Positions 44,618-57,259 of a stretch of DNA of 64,000 bases are shown piece after piece. A program made the position numbers and the translations under genes. The notes beneath the pieces are model-generated. The model made no database searches. It saw nothing but the letters and a program-made list of their open reading frames with translations, and was not told where the DNA came from. Every line of letters starts with the position of its first letter. Positions within the stretch are counted from its first letter, which is position 1. Source of the DNA: Reticulascus tulasneorum (taxonomy: Eukaryota; Ascomycota; Sordariomycetes; Glomerellales; Reticulascaceae); the NCBI GenBank assembly GCA_001557505.1, contig LSAX01000003.1:124001-188000 (forward strand). Reading direction: 5' to 3'.

Positions 44618-46624
44618 CTAATGGAAGCGATTGCCAGAGCCGGCTCCCGTGCGAGGAGCATTATCGGAAGAATCTGAAAGCAGAGGATTAGCTCGCGACG
44701 TGGATTGGTGCGCTGGGCAACATACCGCTTCCTCGCTGCATGTGACCGTTGCCCCTGCGACCGCCAAATCCGGCCGAAGCCTCCCATTCTGGTCCTCGAG
44801 GCTGTCGCTCCGGGGCGTTGCGGCTGCCTGCCTGACTCGCCCCTGGTCGTTGGCTCCCGATCGCGCCGGGAGCGTTGCGTGTCTGGGAGTGTGAGCTGGG
44901 CTCGAAGGGGCCAAGGCTCAGTCCACCAAGAGAGTTGAGCAGCGAGTTGTCCGTATTCGGGGTCCCCCCATTCCCGGGTGTGGTTGGGGTCAGATTCGGC
45001 GTCGTTAGCGAGCTCGACTGGTTTAGACCACCACCATACTCGCCGAAACGCGCGGTTACAGCACTCGGTGCCGGCATAGTGCCCATTCCATTCATGGCAG
45101 TCAGGTAGCTCGAGGACGAATGCGACGGGCTCGGGCTGAACGAACGAAGGTCGGCGAAGCTTTTGGCTGCCCTCAGGTTGGCAAGCCCGTTGCCGTCTGG
45201 GCTTCCCGGTAGTTCTAGTGTCGGGCCCTGTCTGCCGATATTGTGGGAATAGTTGCTGGCGGCACCGCGTGATTCACGGTCTGCGGCAAAGTCAAATGTG
45301 GCGGCGCGGCTCAATCCCTTCTTGTGGTAGTCGAGGCCAACGGCGGGGACGTTGTGGATCTGGGTGGTAGGCGAGGGAAGCTGGCGCTTGACGACGTGTA
45401 TCTGGCGGGAGTCGGCCTCCCCGACCGACTGGTGCTCCAGGCCCATGTGGTGGGCGAGTATGTGAATCTGACGGCGTTGCTCGGGGGCGATAGTGGAGGG
45501 GAAAATCAGTATCTCGCGTGAATTGTCGCGCCGGAAGAGGGTGAGCTCCGTGTAGAATTCAAGGGTTTGCGGGTCATTAAGATCAATGTCTCCTGGGAGG
45601 TCTGATTTACTGGTTAGCGGAGAGCAAATGAGTGGAAGAGATCCGGGGCATACCCATCGGGCCCCTGCCTTGGTTACTGGAGATGCTGTTGAGCGTCTGC
45701 AGGGACGGCTGCTGATGCAGCATGGGGGCGCGGTGCTGCTCTTCGAGTTGACCCCTCCTCTCACGCTTTTCTCGCTCGATGCGCTCACGCTCCGCTTCGG
45801 GCAGCATCTTCTTATACTCCACCCTCAGCTTCCGGCCGTGCACCTCCATACCGTTCATGGCATCGATCACGATTCTCGTGTCCTCGGGGGACTGAAAGTT
45901 GGCGAAGGCAAGCCCTCGAAAGATGCCGTTGTCGAAGTGGTAGTTGAATGCATAAGGTTGGGGTAGGTGCATCTCCATCATGACGGCAGCCAGCGTCTCC
46001 CTCCGCACAGCGAACGGAATGTTCTTGATGACAATGGCGGTGGGGATCAACTGTTCGGCGTCGGACAGAGCTGCAGATCCTCGCATGTCGGACTGACTAG
46101 CGTCGTGCCGCAGAGGGCCGTTCGACATGTGGTTGCCGTTGAGGCCGGCAGAACCGTAGGGTTGGAGAGGGTGCATCCCGAGGTTATTCTGGTCAGTCCA
46201 ATTCTGCACAAGTCTGGTTAGTCACGGCCAATACCGGAGCAAGAGTGGTGCGAGGAATTACCGAGGGGAGGGCGGCGCGTCTGTTCACGCTTCGTTGCCT
46301 GCCGCCGCCATTCATGGCACCACTAACCGTGGCGACACCGCCAGCGTTGTAGTTCCAGGCCTGGCTGTTGTCTAGCATATATCCACCTTGCAACCCTTGA
46401 TTCATCTGGTCCATGGCCCTGGGATTGTAGCCGCCAGCGAGGCGGTCAGCCGGATATAGAGACGAAGAGCCAAGGTGGCTATCGAACGGGCGCTGGGATT
46501 GTCGAGGCATAGAGAGGCCGGACTGAAACCCGCCAGGGCCGCCGTAGGCTCGTGACGAGTTAGGGGAGCGGTTCGCGGAGGTGTTGTAGTCCAAATACAT
46601 GTCGTGCTGTTGTTGTTGGCTCAT
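44618..46624 (-). CDS. pin4: Pin4-type RRM RNA-binding protein, 614 aa
   Basis: Four exons: 46624-46262, 46203-45654, 45601-44726 and 44673-44618. Introns are 52-58 bases (donors GTAATT, GTATGC, GTATGT) and the frame is kept. The N-terminus is Gln/Ser/Gly-rich and disordered. The RRM spans about residues 175-260: TAIVIKNIPFAVRRETLAAV (RNP2 region), PYAFNYHFDNGIFRGLAFAN (RNP1 region) and NGMEVHGRKLRVEYKKMLPE. A charged helix (RERIEREKRERRGQLEEQHR) follows. The segment DPQTLEFYTELTLFRRDNSR to HMGLEHQSVGEADSRQIHVV resembles an R3H domain. The tail is Ser/Gly/Pro-rich. Pin4/Mdt1 relatives bind RNA and act in the DNA-damage and cell-cycle response in yeasts; this role is inferred here by homology. 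Confidence 0.9.
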
Positions 46625-47043
46625 TTTTCTCGAGACTCGGAGGGTTCAGGTCGGTCAGAGCAACGGCTGCTCTGTCCAGCAGCGTGCCTTTACCGATGCT
46701 ATTGGACAATGAGGATGGAGGAGGCTGGAGGCAGTACCGGGCCAATGTGGCTGGTTTTCGGCAGCGGGAGAGTTGCTCAAGCGAAAGCGCAGGTGGTTCT
46801 CAGCAGAGATATGAGCACACACCATAAAAGAAGTCCTGGTGCTCGTTTCGTCGTCAAGTCGTGCAGGGCCCTAGGAATGGGATGTGATGAAATGGTAATG
46901 CAGGCAGCCGAGAAGTGCAGTGGCAATGCTGCAACGGGGGTGGTGCTCGTGTTATAATGTGGTCGCGGAGGCGGGTCGTCTGTTCTTTTCTGATTTTTTT
47001 CCGCCCTTGCGTTTTTTCTCCACCGTTACCTCACAGTTGACAG

Positions 47044-47046
<3 letters not shown>

Positions 47047-47074
<28 letters not shown>
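47047..47074. repeat. GT dinucleotide microsatellite (14 units)
   Basis: Uninterrupted GT repeat about 425 bases upstream of the Pin4-like start codon. Confidence 0.9.
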
Positions 47075-47075
<1 letters not shown>

Positions 47076-47536
47076 GTGCGAAAGACAGAGGATGGCTTAT
47101 TATGCCGTATTTCTGGTCGACCTGGCGTTGATTTGCTCAGGATGTCGACTCCGCAGGAATGGGAGAGAAGGAAAACAACAAAAGCTGAATGAAGGAAGAG
47201 GCTAAAAGGAGAGAGCTTCGTTTTGGCCACAACCCGACTGGATGGGGGACAATGGGAAGTGCTGATTGAAAAAAGCAGGCCCACCAAAGCCCAGCCAACG
47301 AGCGACTGGGGGATGGGGGGGGTGGAGAGGGACGGCAAAAAAGGCGAGGCGCGCGAGGGGAGGAGGCTGACTTTGTCTCTTTGCTGGGACACTCTCTCCG
47401 TGTATGTACCTCCTGTCTCTCTGTGATCGGTTGGTAGGTCAATCGTCGCGTGTGGGATTACTGCTACTAACCAAGTAGGTGGCACTTGGTTCCTCAGAGA
47501 GGCAACGAGATGGAGAAGGGTGTGTGTGCGTGTGGG

Positions 47537-47580
47537 CTCTCTCTCTCTCTCTCTGTGTGTGTCTCTCTCTCTTTTCTCTC
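47537..47580. repeat. CT-rich microsatellite
   Basis: Nine CT units, a short GTGTGTGT break, then further CTCTCT. Purine/pyrimidine-asymmetric, non-coding. Confidence 0.85.
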
Positions 47581-50500
47581 TCAGGATCGTGCTTATTAGG
47601 GTACCTAGAGTAGAAGAGAATACGTAGGCAAAATAGATACGTGCCTCAGGTAAGGTACGGTAAGGTTAAGGTAAAGTTAATAAAGGCAGGTAGGTAGGTG
47701 CTCGAGTCAGGGTGAGTCCGCAGAGGGACGAGAGCTTTCTGCAGGCATGGAAAGGTAGAGAGAAGGAAAAATAAAAATGGAGAGCTGGTTATTAATTTTT
47801 TTCTGCTCTTTGCCGTGTATGGTTGGAGGGAGGATGGGGATATGTGTGTGGATGGGCAGGAGAAAATTAAAAAGTGGAGGGATTCCCCCCAAACAAGCAG
47901 ATGGTCTAAACACAGTGCGGACCGTACTCTGATGCCATCCAAAGTGTAGTACCCTCCTCTGCCTGCGATCTTACATACCTACCATACGACGTCACTCAAT
48001 GTAGGTAGGTAGGCAAGGAGAAGTAGGTACGGAGTAGGTTCCTCGTTCTTGAGCACTGCTCTCTCTGCGCCTGACATGCTCGATGCCTGAAGTGAAGATT
48101 GCATGCCCCAAGGTGTCAACTGGATTGCTACTGTACGTAGCAGAATTAACATTGTCTCCGTAGGGCCAAAGGGCCCTGGCTCTCTCTACAACCCCAGTCA
48201 ATCCTTATTGATCGTCCTTCTTCTGCTTCGTCTTCCTTGCTGTGTAATAGGTAGATAGCAGTCCGTACTCTAGCTGGCACAAGAGTCTTAAAAGACTGGA
48301 GAGCCAGAACAAAACCCAAGCTGCCCACTCCACACACCCCAGACCATGCCATGTACATATTGAAGCAAATGATGGGGTATCGCAGTGGAGACCACTGCAG
48401 GTAGGTGGTTGCTCATTAGCACAGTGCCACCTATCAAACTAGCACTAATTACACACTAACCGATGGGTGGAAGTGAAGACGAATTACATTAGGTACCAGC
48501 TGCGGCCGACCCTCAGTAAACAACTTAATTACCTTACTGTATCTACCTACACCTACCTTAGAATAGACGTTTCCTAGGCTACTTTGTATTTATCGATGCC
48601 ATGATGGTAAGGCCGGTCTCTGAAGGGCCAGGCCACTTGGGGAAGAGAACGGGACGGGGACCTGCTGGGCGGGATTGTGGGTGCAGAGTGGTTGCACTGG
48701 ATATGCACCAGAAGGCACAGGGCAACACAACAGCAACCAGGAGGAGATCGCAAGCCCCCCACACCGGACCAAGTTGATTCAACGCTGTGCGAGGTACTTC
48801 AACCCATATCGGGGCTGGGTTAGCGAGCCACCGCAAACTGTTAGTTGCATGGTCTGTCATCGGTACTCTCTCTGCCCTTAATTACAAGACAACTGCGCCT
48901 AGTGCGTGTCTCTGGGAGCAGTGTGCTGCAGCAGCATCAACACAGAGATTCACCTGCATACCACATCGTGATGGCTGTTGTGCGCACTTGTGCACAACTT
49001 GGACGATCGCATACATAGTACATATGCTCGGCCAGGCCACCTAGTTTGAGGTAACAAGGTAGCCATGCCTTATTCGCAGTTAGTCGGGCTCTTTTTCCCA
49101 CGCACGAAGTTTACTGAAACAGTCTCAACGAGAGCCATTACACGATGCTTTTCGTCGCACATGCATCATACATAGACACGCCCATTTTGATTCTTGGGTG
49201 TCGATCTTGGTGCCCATGTCGTTTCCGTCACAAAATTCAAAATTCAAATGAAAAGGGCGATGAAAAAAAATGACTACCAAAGCGATGGGACGCGGGATCC
49301 CGAGACGAGACCCCATGCTGAATCTCGGCCGCTCCCATCCATGCCATCGAAATCCACCAACATGGGATGGGGAAACGGGATGCCTCCCCCGCGAGATCCC
49401 CCTTCCCAGGCTGGACATTGGCTCGTGGAGATGGAGAAGCCTATTAAAGGGTCGGAGAATATCAACGAAAGAAAGCCAGAAGAAAAGAAAATCGAAGAAA
49501 AGGAAGGGGGGAAAAGAAATAATTCACATCTGTTTGCTTGGAAAGGGTCGTATTAGGTATACCTTATTTCCCCATGCATGGCCTCCCCGGCCGGTTTTTT
49601 CCTTAGTTATTCTGTACAGATTACAGCGTGGACTTTAGCGACGGTTTTGCTCGTGCGACCCAAGCTCTAGCCGTCTGCCAGCCAGGCTCTGGTTAGGAGC
49701 TAATTACTGGTAACCCTACCAAATTTGTAACATATTCCACGCACACCTCGACGGGCGGGTACAGTATATTGATGAAGCTTCATCTAGTCCGTACAACGAG
49801 CCGAAAAGCAAAAGGTCCTCGTCTTATACAGCGTCACCCTCCGGCCCCGAACTTGGCCATAGTAACAGAGGACCTGCCTACTACTCACACGAGCAACTCC
49901 GACCCAGTAAAAATGTGATTGGTATGCATGTAGGTAGGCCGTAGTTATTAGCGCGCGCACACTAGTGATTGACCTAATAAGAGGCCTCAGTTATCTCGTC
50001 TGTTCGGACTGACGTACGCGGGCCGTCACGCAACTAAGTTACGCCAGATCTGCCCCGTTTTCTTCTCGCCCTGTCCCTGCTATGCCCCCAGCGGTCGAGG
50101 AGCCACAGGGCAAGCTGATCTGATCTGCGAACCAGAGACGTTCCGCTGCTCCTGACAAAAGCCAATCGACCAGTCCATCCCCGACGACCGTGGGACTCAT
50201 TGATGCTGTCGATACATACATCATCACCTGGCCCGTATCTCGTCATCTTTTGCCATCCATCCACCCCCTGAAATTGTCCTGAAGGTCCTGAGCCCCTGAT
50301 TCCTGACCTACCCCCTCCCATTCCTACGCACAGATTTCTTTCCAATTTTGATTCTACTCCACGGGTTCAATAGCGTCAAACCCCATCGACCCTTCATCCC
50401 ACCCAAGAATGGCCAAGATGTGACCCGCCAAGCGATATTCCCAGACACTGCCCATGACTTCTCCCGTTCCACGCGCAGGATTGTGAGGGAGGTGCAAAAG

Positions 50501-51874
50501 GAAAAGGGGAGGAGGTGGTTCATCCATCACCATTTGGACACTATATCCGCACAGTATCATCACGCGGCACTTCCGCGTGTACCGGACCCCGGCAGACCTG
50601 CTTCTTCTGCTGCTGCAAGCCAACGTTGAAGAGGCAGCCCCTTTAGCCCAAACGGGGGAGGAAAAGTTCGCCCACACCTACCCAGGTATGCCCGTGGTCC
50701 CCGCATGGTATTCTGGTGGCAGTCGAGCAACAACACGGACAAGAAGAAGAGGCCGTCGCAATGTGCATAACGTACGGCCTCTCTCCTATCCCGCTTCAGT
50801 CAGGGAGTGGTGCAGCGTCTTTCCGGGTCAGCAGTTCCATCCAACCCCATCGTTGATGTTCACCTGCTACAAGGTATTGGTCGCCAACCAGCGAATTGGA
50901 GACTATTTCACAGCACCCTCAACTTCCCCAAGCTCGACGACCCGGTCTTGGACCGGCAAAGACAGTTACAGACAGACGACGCTTCGCCGGTGACACGATT
51001 CGTAACTTTGGCCCCGCAGCTTGTGAGCCTATCTCATGTGGTGTGCCCATCGTGCTCCATGGCCTTGTTGGATTCCCAAAGCGGCTCGGCCGGTACGTAT
51101 CACCACATATGGAGTAAAGTCAAATTTGTAGCCCGTAACCCCCGCCGCAGGGGCCACCAGCTGTGCCGGACGAACGACCATTAATGAAGCTATTATATCG
51201 CCCCCGGCACTCGGCAGGCAGAAAAACGAATAATGAGGACACTCAGACCAGACGGTCCGCTCTCGGACTCTACCTTACCTACGAGCCTATCCCAATTAAT
51301 CCTACTACGTAGGGGCTGTGTGTGCGTGCGCAGTACGTACTATTGAGCCGCTTCAAGAAGCTCCATGTCTTTTTGCACGACGCGTCTTTCGCGTAAATTG
51401 CGAAGAAGCCCGTCGCGGATTCTCATCAGCCATCGTCAACTGCCTCTACATGAGACGAGGAATTCTCAGGCTGTATTACGTGCCACGACCAGAACTGGAC
51501 TGAAACAGTGTCTGGAGAAATTGATGCGGAACCACGCAGCCCATGCTCGTTGTCTTTTCCTGTCTTGGGCACTCGAGGATTGGACCCAGTCACACCGAGA
51601 GCGGTCCTTTTGGTAATGTAAGTTATCCTGCCGTGCCAGCCAGCCAGCCAAATTTTCATCGTCGCTCTTTTTTAGCGGACCTGAAGGGTTGCATCGAACC
51701 ACCCAACGCCCATGTCAGGATCCCAGTTCCGTTGTTTTCTTGTCAGCCAAGTGTCGTTAAGTTGTCGATTGGCACAAAATTTACCCATTCTTCGGACAAC
51801 CGATATGTGTGTATCACTGGAGCCTCAACTCTCAGCGCTGTCATGACGTTCCCAGCGCATCTCGCGCGATAGGC

Positions 51875-51895
51875 GTACGTACGTACGTACATACA

Positions 51896-51925
<30 letters not shown>
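51875..51925. repeat. Compound GTAC/ATAC tetranucleotide microsatellite
   Basis: Four GTAC units run directly into about eight ATAC units. The GTAC part is self-complementary and can fold back. Confidence 0.9.
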
Positions 51926-51926
<1 letters not shown>

Positions 51927-54226
51927 GCAAGCATGCCGTGCAGTGCAGCGCATTGCGTCGCAGCAAATACCACAGTGGCCCGCTCCCCGACACATACCGT
52001 GCCGTTGGTGATCCATCAGAAACGCATTAGAGAGTAGCATTGGTGACCTCTGAGCCCCGTCGCAATCACATTTGTGGTCGAATCAGCGCCGGCCGAATGC
52101 TTCCCTAGAGAACCACCGACGACGTTTCGCCACTAACTGCAGAAGAGCCGTACGACGCCCCATTGGCGCATTCACTTCCAGGGATCCTGGCTTGGGACCG
52201 AGTAGAGGTTTCCCAGCCGAGCGTTCTCCAAGAATTAAAAGGCATGATTCTGCAGATCACACGGGACATCACGAACGCTCCCTGCAAAACCCCCAAACTC
52301 ATACCCCTTTGATTCTCACGTGATGAGGGTCAAACGCATATCGTGTCTGCGATCGGGAGGGAGGGAGGCAAACGGCCGTCCCGCGAGAGCGGTGCATGAA
52401 ACACAGTGGGCTTCCAGATCCCCCTTAGCTTGGGTACTGATGGCCGCTGAGAGGCCAAGGTTAGCTTGGGTTGATCAAACGGGAGTGGAAGACATTGCTA
52501 TTGGTTTCGGGGAATTTGTCCCAACTCCCGGGTCCATTTAGCGATCCGAGGAATCCGCCCAAGTGGCGTGGGGGTAAGTTGTACACCAGCATAAGGTGTG
52601 ACTAACCGGCGATGTTGCCTGAAGTTCATGCCCAAATGTGGAACTCGTCCTCTGCAGGGCCCGAGGGAGTGGAGAGGGCCTTGGCTATCCGTCGGATAGA
52701 GGACTACAGGACATGGGGATTGTTTATCATGATATTCGAATGGAATGTCGGTTCTAGGCGGAGACGCAGGCAGTGCAGACTGTCGCGAATCCGGGCAATA
52801 TGGTGTGCGGCGAACTGAGCACGTCACCCCCCTTTTTTCGGAGAAGTGGCAACCTCTCGTCTCAGAATAACTTACCTGGCGAGAATGGCGTCCTCATGAG
52901 TACCATAGCCAGCCCCTGAGCACAGTGATCAAATCTACGCAACGGCTTGGTACAGCTCGTAATGCACTATCTGGTGAACCAGTTGCAGCCGCCAATTCTT
53001 TTTGGACATCAGCCCGCAATGGTGATACCAAAGCCAGGGACGTCATTTAGTGAAACGTTCTGTCTTACACGTTCCTCATCTTCCAATCAAATATACAGTT
53101 ATCATCTAAGCTGCTGTATGTATATTGGCGAAGACTTGATCAGGCAAAGACGTCTCCCCTTGCAGGGGAGTAGTAGTCATACTCCTGCCCTATTAGCGAA
53201 TGTGGACAGTTTACGGGCAGGACTACCAGCCTCGCAGCATGCCAAGGAGTATTTGATGTCTCGAATTTGGCGAGTAACGGCTCGTAGGCCCCGCCCTACA
53301 TCCAGGCGTCAAAGGTGAGCCACCAGATGTTCAGATTGACTCTCTCCTCAACGTCTTAGGTTCACCAGTGCTTAACTCAGCTGGACAAGAGGTGGGCTGC
53401 CAACAGACTCGCTTGTATTCCGGCGCAACATATTTGGCTCCTAGAAAGGTACTCCCGCTCTTCAATCAGTGACCTTGCCGTTCACAAGACTTGTAATCTG
53501 TAACTCGCCGGATGTTGCTGACCTTCAATTTCGTCACCAGTTCCGTGACGCACTTTCAACAATAGCCTTTTCCAAGATACATAACCTCGCTTCGATTTTG
53601 CATTGACTGGTGACTGTGGAACTTGCTTGCCATTCTGAAGAGTCAGACCTAGCTCGGTGACGCCAGGGCAACTGTGGCATTTATGGTAGACACTATACCA
53701 CTGTCGCTGCAGAGCATCTCAATAAAACCCCTAGCGCTGAGCAACGCTTCAAAGCTAGTGACTGAGTACCATGACTTGAAATAATCATGGCACCCTTGGC
53801 ATAATGGTCTAGGCTACGCAAGACCCAGGTTCTAGAGGATTGAGACATTCGCCGGCTTCGAATGAGCTAGATTTAGATCCGCGATTCCAGGAACTGGATC
53901 AAATACCAAATCTTCGCCGTTGCTCATGAACCTCTCGCTGGAGACATATGTACATTATGAGAGGTTAGATGAAACCATACGGTATGTTAATCCTACATTT
54001 GAGCGTTGTCGACGAGCAACGATGAAATTCAGCGTGTGTCATTATTGAACTGAATGTCTTCATTAGACAGTGTACAGCACATGCGAAACCACCATCAACT
54101 TCAAATACAGTATTTGAAGGGACGAAATTGAGTTTCACCCCATACCTCTTTGGATCACATGGTCGTCACGCTTTTTGGGCAGCGCCCACCTGGTTCGTCC
54201 CTTGAGATCATATAGCCAACATCACA

Positions 54227-54855
54227 TCAAGGAATGGCAATGACGCCAAACACGAAGATGGCAGACAAGACCGTTAAAGCAATGGTGGCACGTCCAGCCG
54301 GGAGAGCCAGCAGCCCTGATATCAAAGAGCCCGCTACGTTCCCAGCGCGGCCCGGGTCTGGAGATACCAGCGTTTTGTTTCTCATATTGTCCGGGTTAAG
54401 ACTGTCAACGAGAAATGTCAAATAACGACCAGACTTGACCCAATCAGCCGTTGAAGCACACGCCGAGACATTGACGCTCTGATGAGAAGCACCCATTTAT
54501 TAGCATGAATTCAAAGCAAGGCTGGGCTTTGGAGGGCTCCCACCGATGGCAGCGCACAAAACTGCAACAAGAGTAGTCGATCCGCCCAGATCATGGCTTC
54601 ATAGATCAGCCAAGCCCGCTCAGATATGACCCAAAGATTGTCCGCCATTCGGTCGAAGATCCCCGTGTTCATGGCTATACGGACAGCCTCCCATGCTGCG
54701 ATGACACCAAGCACTGTGAATACGAATGCAGCAGTGGTGATTGCCAGTATGAAACGCCTTTCAGTCGTATCGACATGCTGACGTAGCCAGGTGCGCAAGA
54801 TCGTCCAGAACTTCCGTTTCGGAAGCGGATTTCCATCAGCGTCGTTTGTTGTCAT
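54227..54855 (-). CDS. Small hypothetical membrane protein, 187 aa
   Basis: Two exons, 54855-54544 and 54478-54227. The 65-base intron has donor GTGGGA, a GCTAATA branch and acceptor ATCAG, and both sides are phase 0. The N-terminus is charged (DADGNPLPKRKFWTILRTWL). Hydrophobic helices are seen at RRFILAITTAAFVFTVLGVI, at WVISERAWLIYEAMIWADRL (amphipathic) and at the C-terminus (TIALTVLSAIFVFGVIAIP). No signal-peptide cleavage site. I do not recognise the family; its layout resembles many lineage-restricted fungal membrane proteins. Confidence 0.65.
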
Positions 54856-55911
54856 GTTTGGTAATCTTTTGTTTAGGACGGGATGACTTGTTTAGAGTGG
54901 CTCTGGCTTGGAAAAGAGAAAGAAACAATTGGGAGGGCCTGCATGTTTCTTTATGCATCAGCCTTGTTGACAGTCTCTGCGCCGAGCTGTATGCCTTGGC
55001 GCCGCCATGGAAGGGCAGTGCACAGCGCCAGAGCAAATGGGACGCATTGGCAGGCACGTGGCAAGGTTCATACCCGTTGTGCGACGACACGCAGATCTGG
55101 CTCCGCTATTGAATGACTACTGCAGAATCAGGCAGCACCACATCCCCAAAAGCCAGGTGGTGGCGGCTAGTGATTCCGACCTGGGTACAAGGCTGAACGT
55201 GCCGACTCTCCAGCTCTCAGCCGCAAAGTGAATGTGACCGGCTTTGAGCCGTTAAGCTAGGTGGAAATGGCCATACCACCTTGTTCTTTGCGCGGACGTT
55301 TGCTCCGTCATTATGACTATGTATTACGTCCCTGACACTTATTGAAACCAATTCCATTAACTTGAGCCAGCCTCTCTTGTAGACTGCTAGAAAGCTGTCC
55401 TTGTAGGGGAGGTGTAGTTACTTAGAAATCCATGAGGTTGGGAGGTCTCGCCACGTGGATAGTTCTAGGCTATTTAAACGAAATATCTCATGAGTAGCTT
55501 TGCAATCAATATTGGGCGTTGGATTCCTCCTGATTTCGACATATGCTACAACCTGGTCCAAAACTCCGCAAGTGAGGTCATTGCCTCCGTTAATTTGAGT
55601 TTCGCTGGGACGCTTGGAAAACATGTACAAGCCCCCCAGCAATGGAGAGCGCCTAGCTAATATCATCCTTCCCTGAAATTCGTAAAATTTGGGGTTACTT
55701 CCGAAAACCTAGATCTAGTCCCTAGATCTCACCAATGGCCTCTAACCGTGACCAAAGAAACCATAGTTTATTCCGTCTAGCCCATCCAATGACCACAGTG
55801 CCGTGCGCTTTGCCAAACCAAATGCTATCCAAGCATAACACCCCTTTGCGCAACATAACATGGACAACAAGAGAGCCGAATGCGCCAAAATCGTAAGTGA
55901 AATGCCGCTTG
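54856..55911. other. Intergenic region, no gene seen
   Basis: About 1 kb between two minus-strand genes, including the promoter of the small membrane protein gene. The frame at 55722-56081 (minus) overlaps the third exon of the F-box gene in another frame and is not supported. Confidence 0.5.
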
Positions 55912-57259
55912 CTATTGCCAGAACCTAACTTGATAGTAGAGAGGGGGGTATTCTTGCTCGATGGACTGCGGGTAGGTCCAATACACAAGACTCGAGACGA
56001 CCCAATTGATGAGCCGTCTCGCCGGTGGCGCATGTGGCCGGTTGCGTCGCCAGTGGTGGTACTCGCAAGTAAGGATGACATTGCCGATGAGGTTCAAAAA
56101 GCGGAACAACCTGCAAAACACACGTTAGTCTGAGGATCCGCGTCGCCAGCAGGGGCGAACCTACATGATGAGAGCAATGAAGGCCAAGGTTGCGTAGATG
56201 TTCTTGCCTACGGAGTCCATATTCTGTGTGCGGAGGACGATGGTATGGAAGGGGAGCACCCAGAGCCCGAGGATGATGAGCTCGAGGACGCCGGCGAGGT
56301 GATACGTCCGCAGATGCTCGCCTCTTAGGATGAGCAGCGCCAAGCTGACCCATAGCAGAATGAAGTTGATCTAAAGTCCGTTAGCGGAGGAGAATGCAAT
56401 GAAAGGCGGGACGACCACGCACGACAGAGGGGATGAGGACCCTGCGCTCGCCCTTGAAGTAGGCCCAACACAAGGCGCCGGCGACAACGCCGATGCCCCA
56501 CTGCAGCCAGCCGAGGACGAAGAAGACGAGAAGGATGTTGTTGTATCGGGCGTAGCACGTTTTGTGGAACTCTGGCTGGTTGGCGGCGGCCTCCTGAGCG
56601 ATGGGATAGCCGCACATGCGACAGATCCAGACGCTGGCATAGTTGCCGAGGGCGACTTTGCGGCCGACGGTCAGGTCGCCCTTCTCGAAGGCGCACTCGA
56701 CGCACTTGCTGGCCAGCGGGTAACGGGGATCGTTCCAGTCGGCCCACAGCAGGCTCGCGCGTGTCGGGTCATGCTTGAGGCACAGGTAGCAGTGCGCAAG
56801 GAGGGTGTGCTTGAAGTTGGGGCTGAAGAGCTCCTTGACGGTCCTGCGGTTGATGAAGGTACGGTAAAAGCGGCAGGTGCGACGCAGATTCTCGAGCTCG
56901 CCGAACTCGAGGTGTCGGATGATCATGAGCTGCAACTCGGGCGGAAGGGCCATGAGACGGTTCCCGGGCCGGGGCTTGGGACGGCGCGGCTCGTTCCTCA
57001 CTGTGGCGCTCTTGTCGTCTACCGCCTCGAATGTGGTGGCAGCATGGGTGTGGATGCTCTGTGCTTCGATGTCGGTCGGTAGGGGCGATGAGATCTCGGC
57101 GCTGGTTGATGAGCCAGATGAGGTCCTCGTGCTGAGCGACGAGACAGCCGCGGACTCGGGGTCGTCGCGGTGCTGAGCATCGGAGAAAGCACGACGGACC
57201 CTTCGTGCCGCGCGCTCGATGGCGCGGCAAAACTCCCGAACCAGGACAAGGGCATCCAT
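55912..57259 (-). CDS. F-box protein with Cys pairs and C-terminal membrane helices, 413 aa
   Basis: Three exons: 57259-56423, 56370-56165 and 56110-55912, with donors GTGCGT and GTAGGT and in-frame joins. An F-box-like segment lies at about residues 102-136: LMALPPELQLMIIRHLEFGE, then LENLRRTCRFYRTFINRR. A Cys-rich region follows (HCYLCLKHDP, ASKCVECAFEKGDLTVGRKV, WICRMCGYPI, HKTCY), arranged as CxxC pairs that could bind zinc. The remainder is hydrophobic: LLVFFVLGWLQWGIGVVAGA, INFILLWVSLALLILRG, LELIILGLWVLPFHTIVL and NIYATLAFIALIM, about four membrane helices. F-box proteins recruit substrates to SCF ubiquitin ligases through Skp1. Membrane anchoring would place such an adaptor at an endomembrane (inference). 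Confidence 0.8.

Larger units (their letters stand above)
46625..54226. other. Gene desert with microsatellites
   Basis: About 7.6 kb without a supportable gene on either strand. Frames are short, low-complexity or antisense-like. It contains GT, CT and GTAC/ATAC microsatellites, GGTAGGTA runs (47690, 48001), and TACGTA motifs. The first 1-2 kb is likely promoter and leader for the Pin4-like gene. Confidence 0.55.

Noticed and set aside
53790..53850. tRNA-like sequence TGGCATAATGGTCTAGG followed by GGTTCTAGAGG
   Set aside because: The A-box and B-box resemblance is real, but the spacing is too short for an anticodon arm and no acceptor stem pairs. It may be a degraded SINE-type element; not callable.
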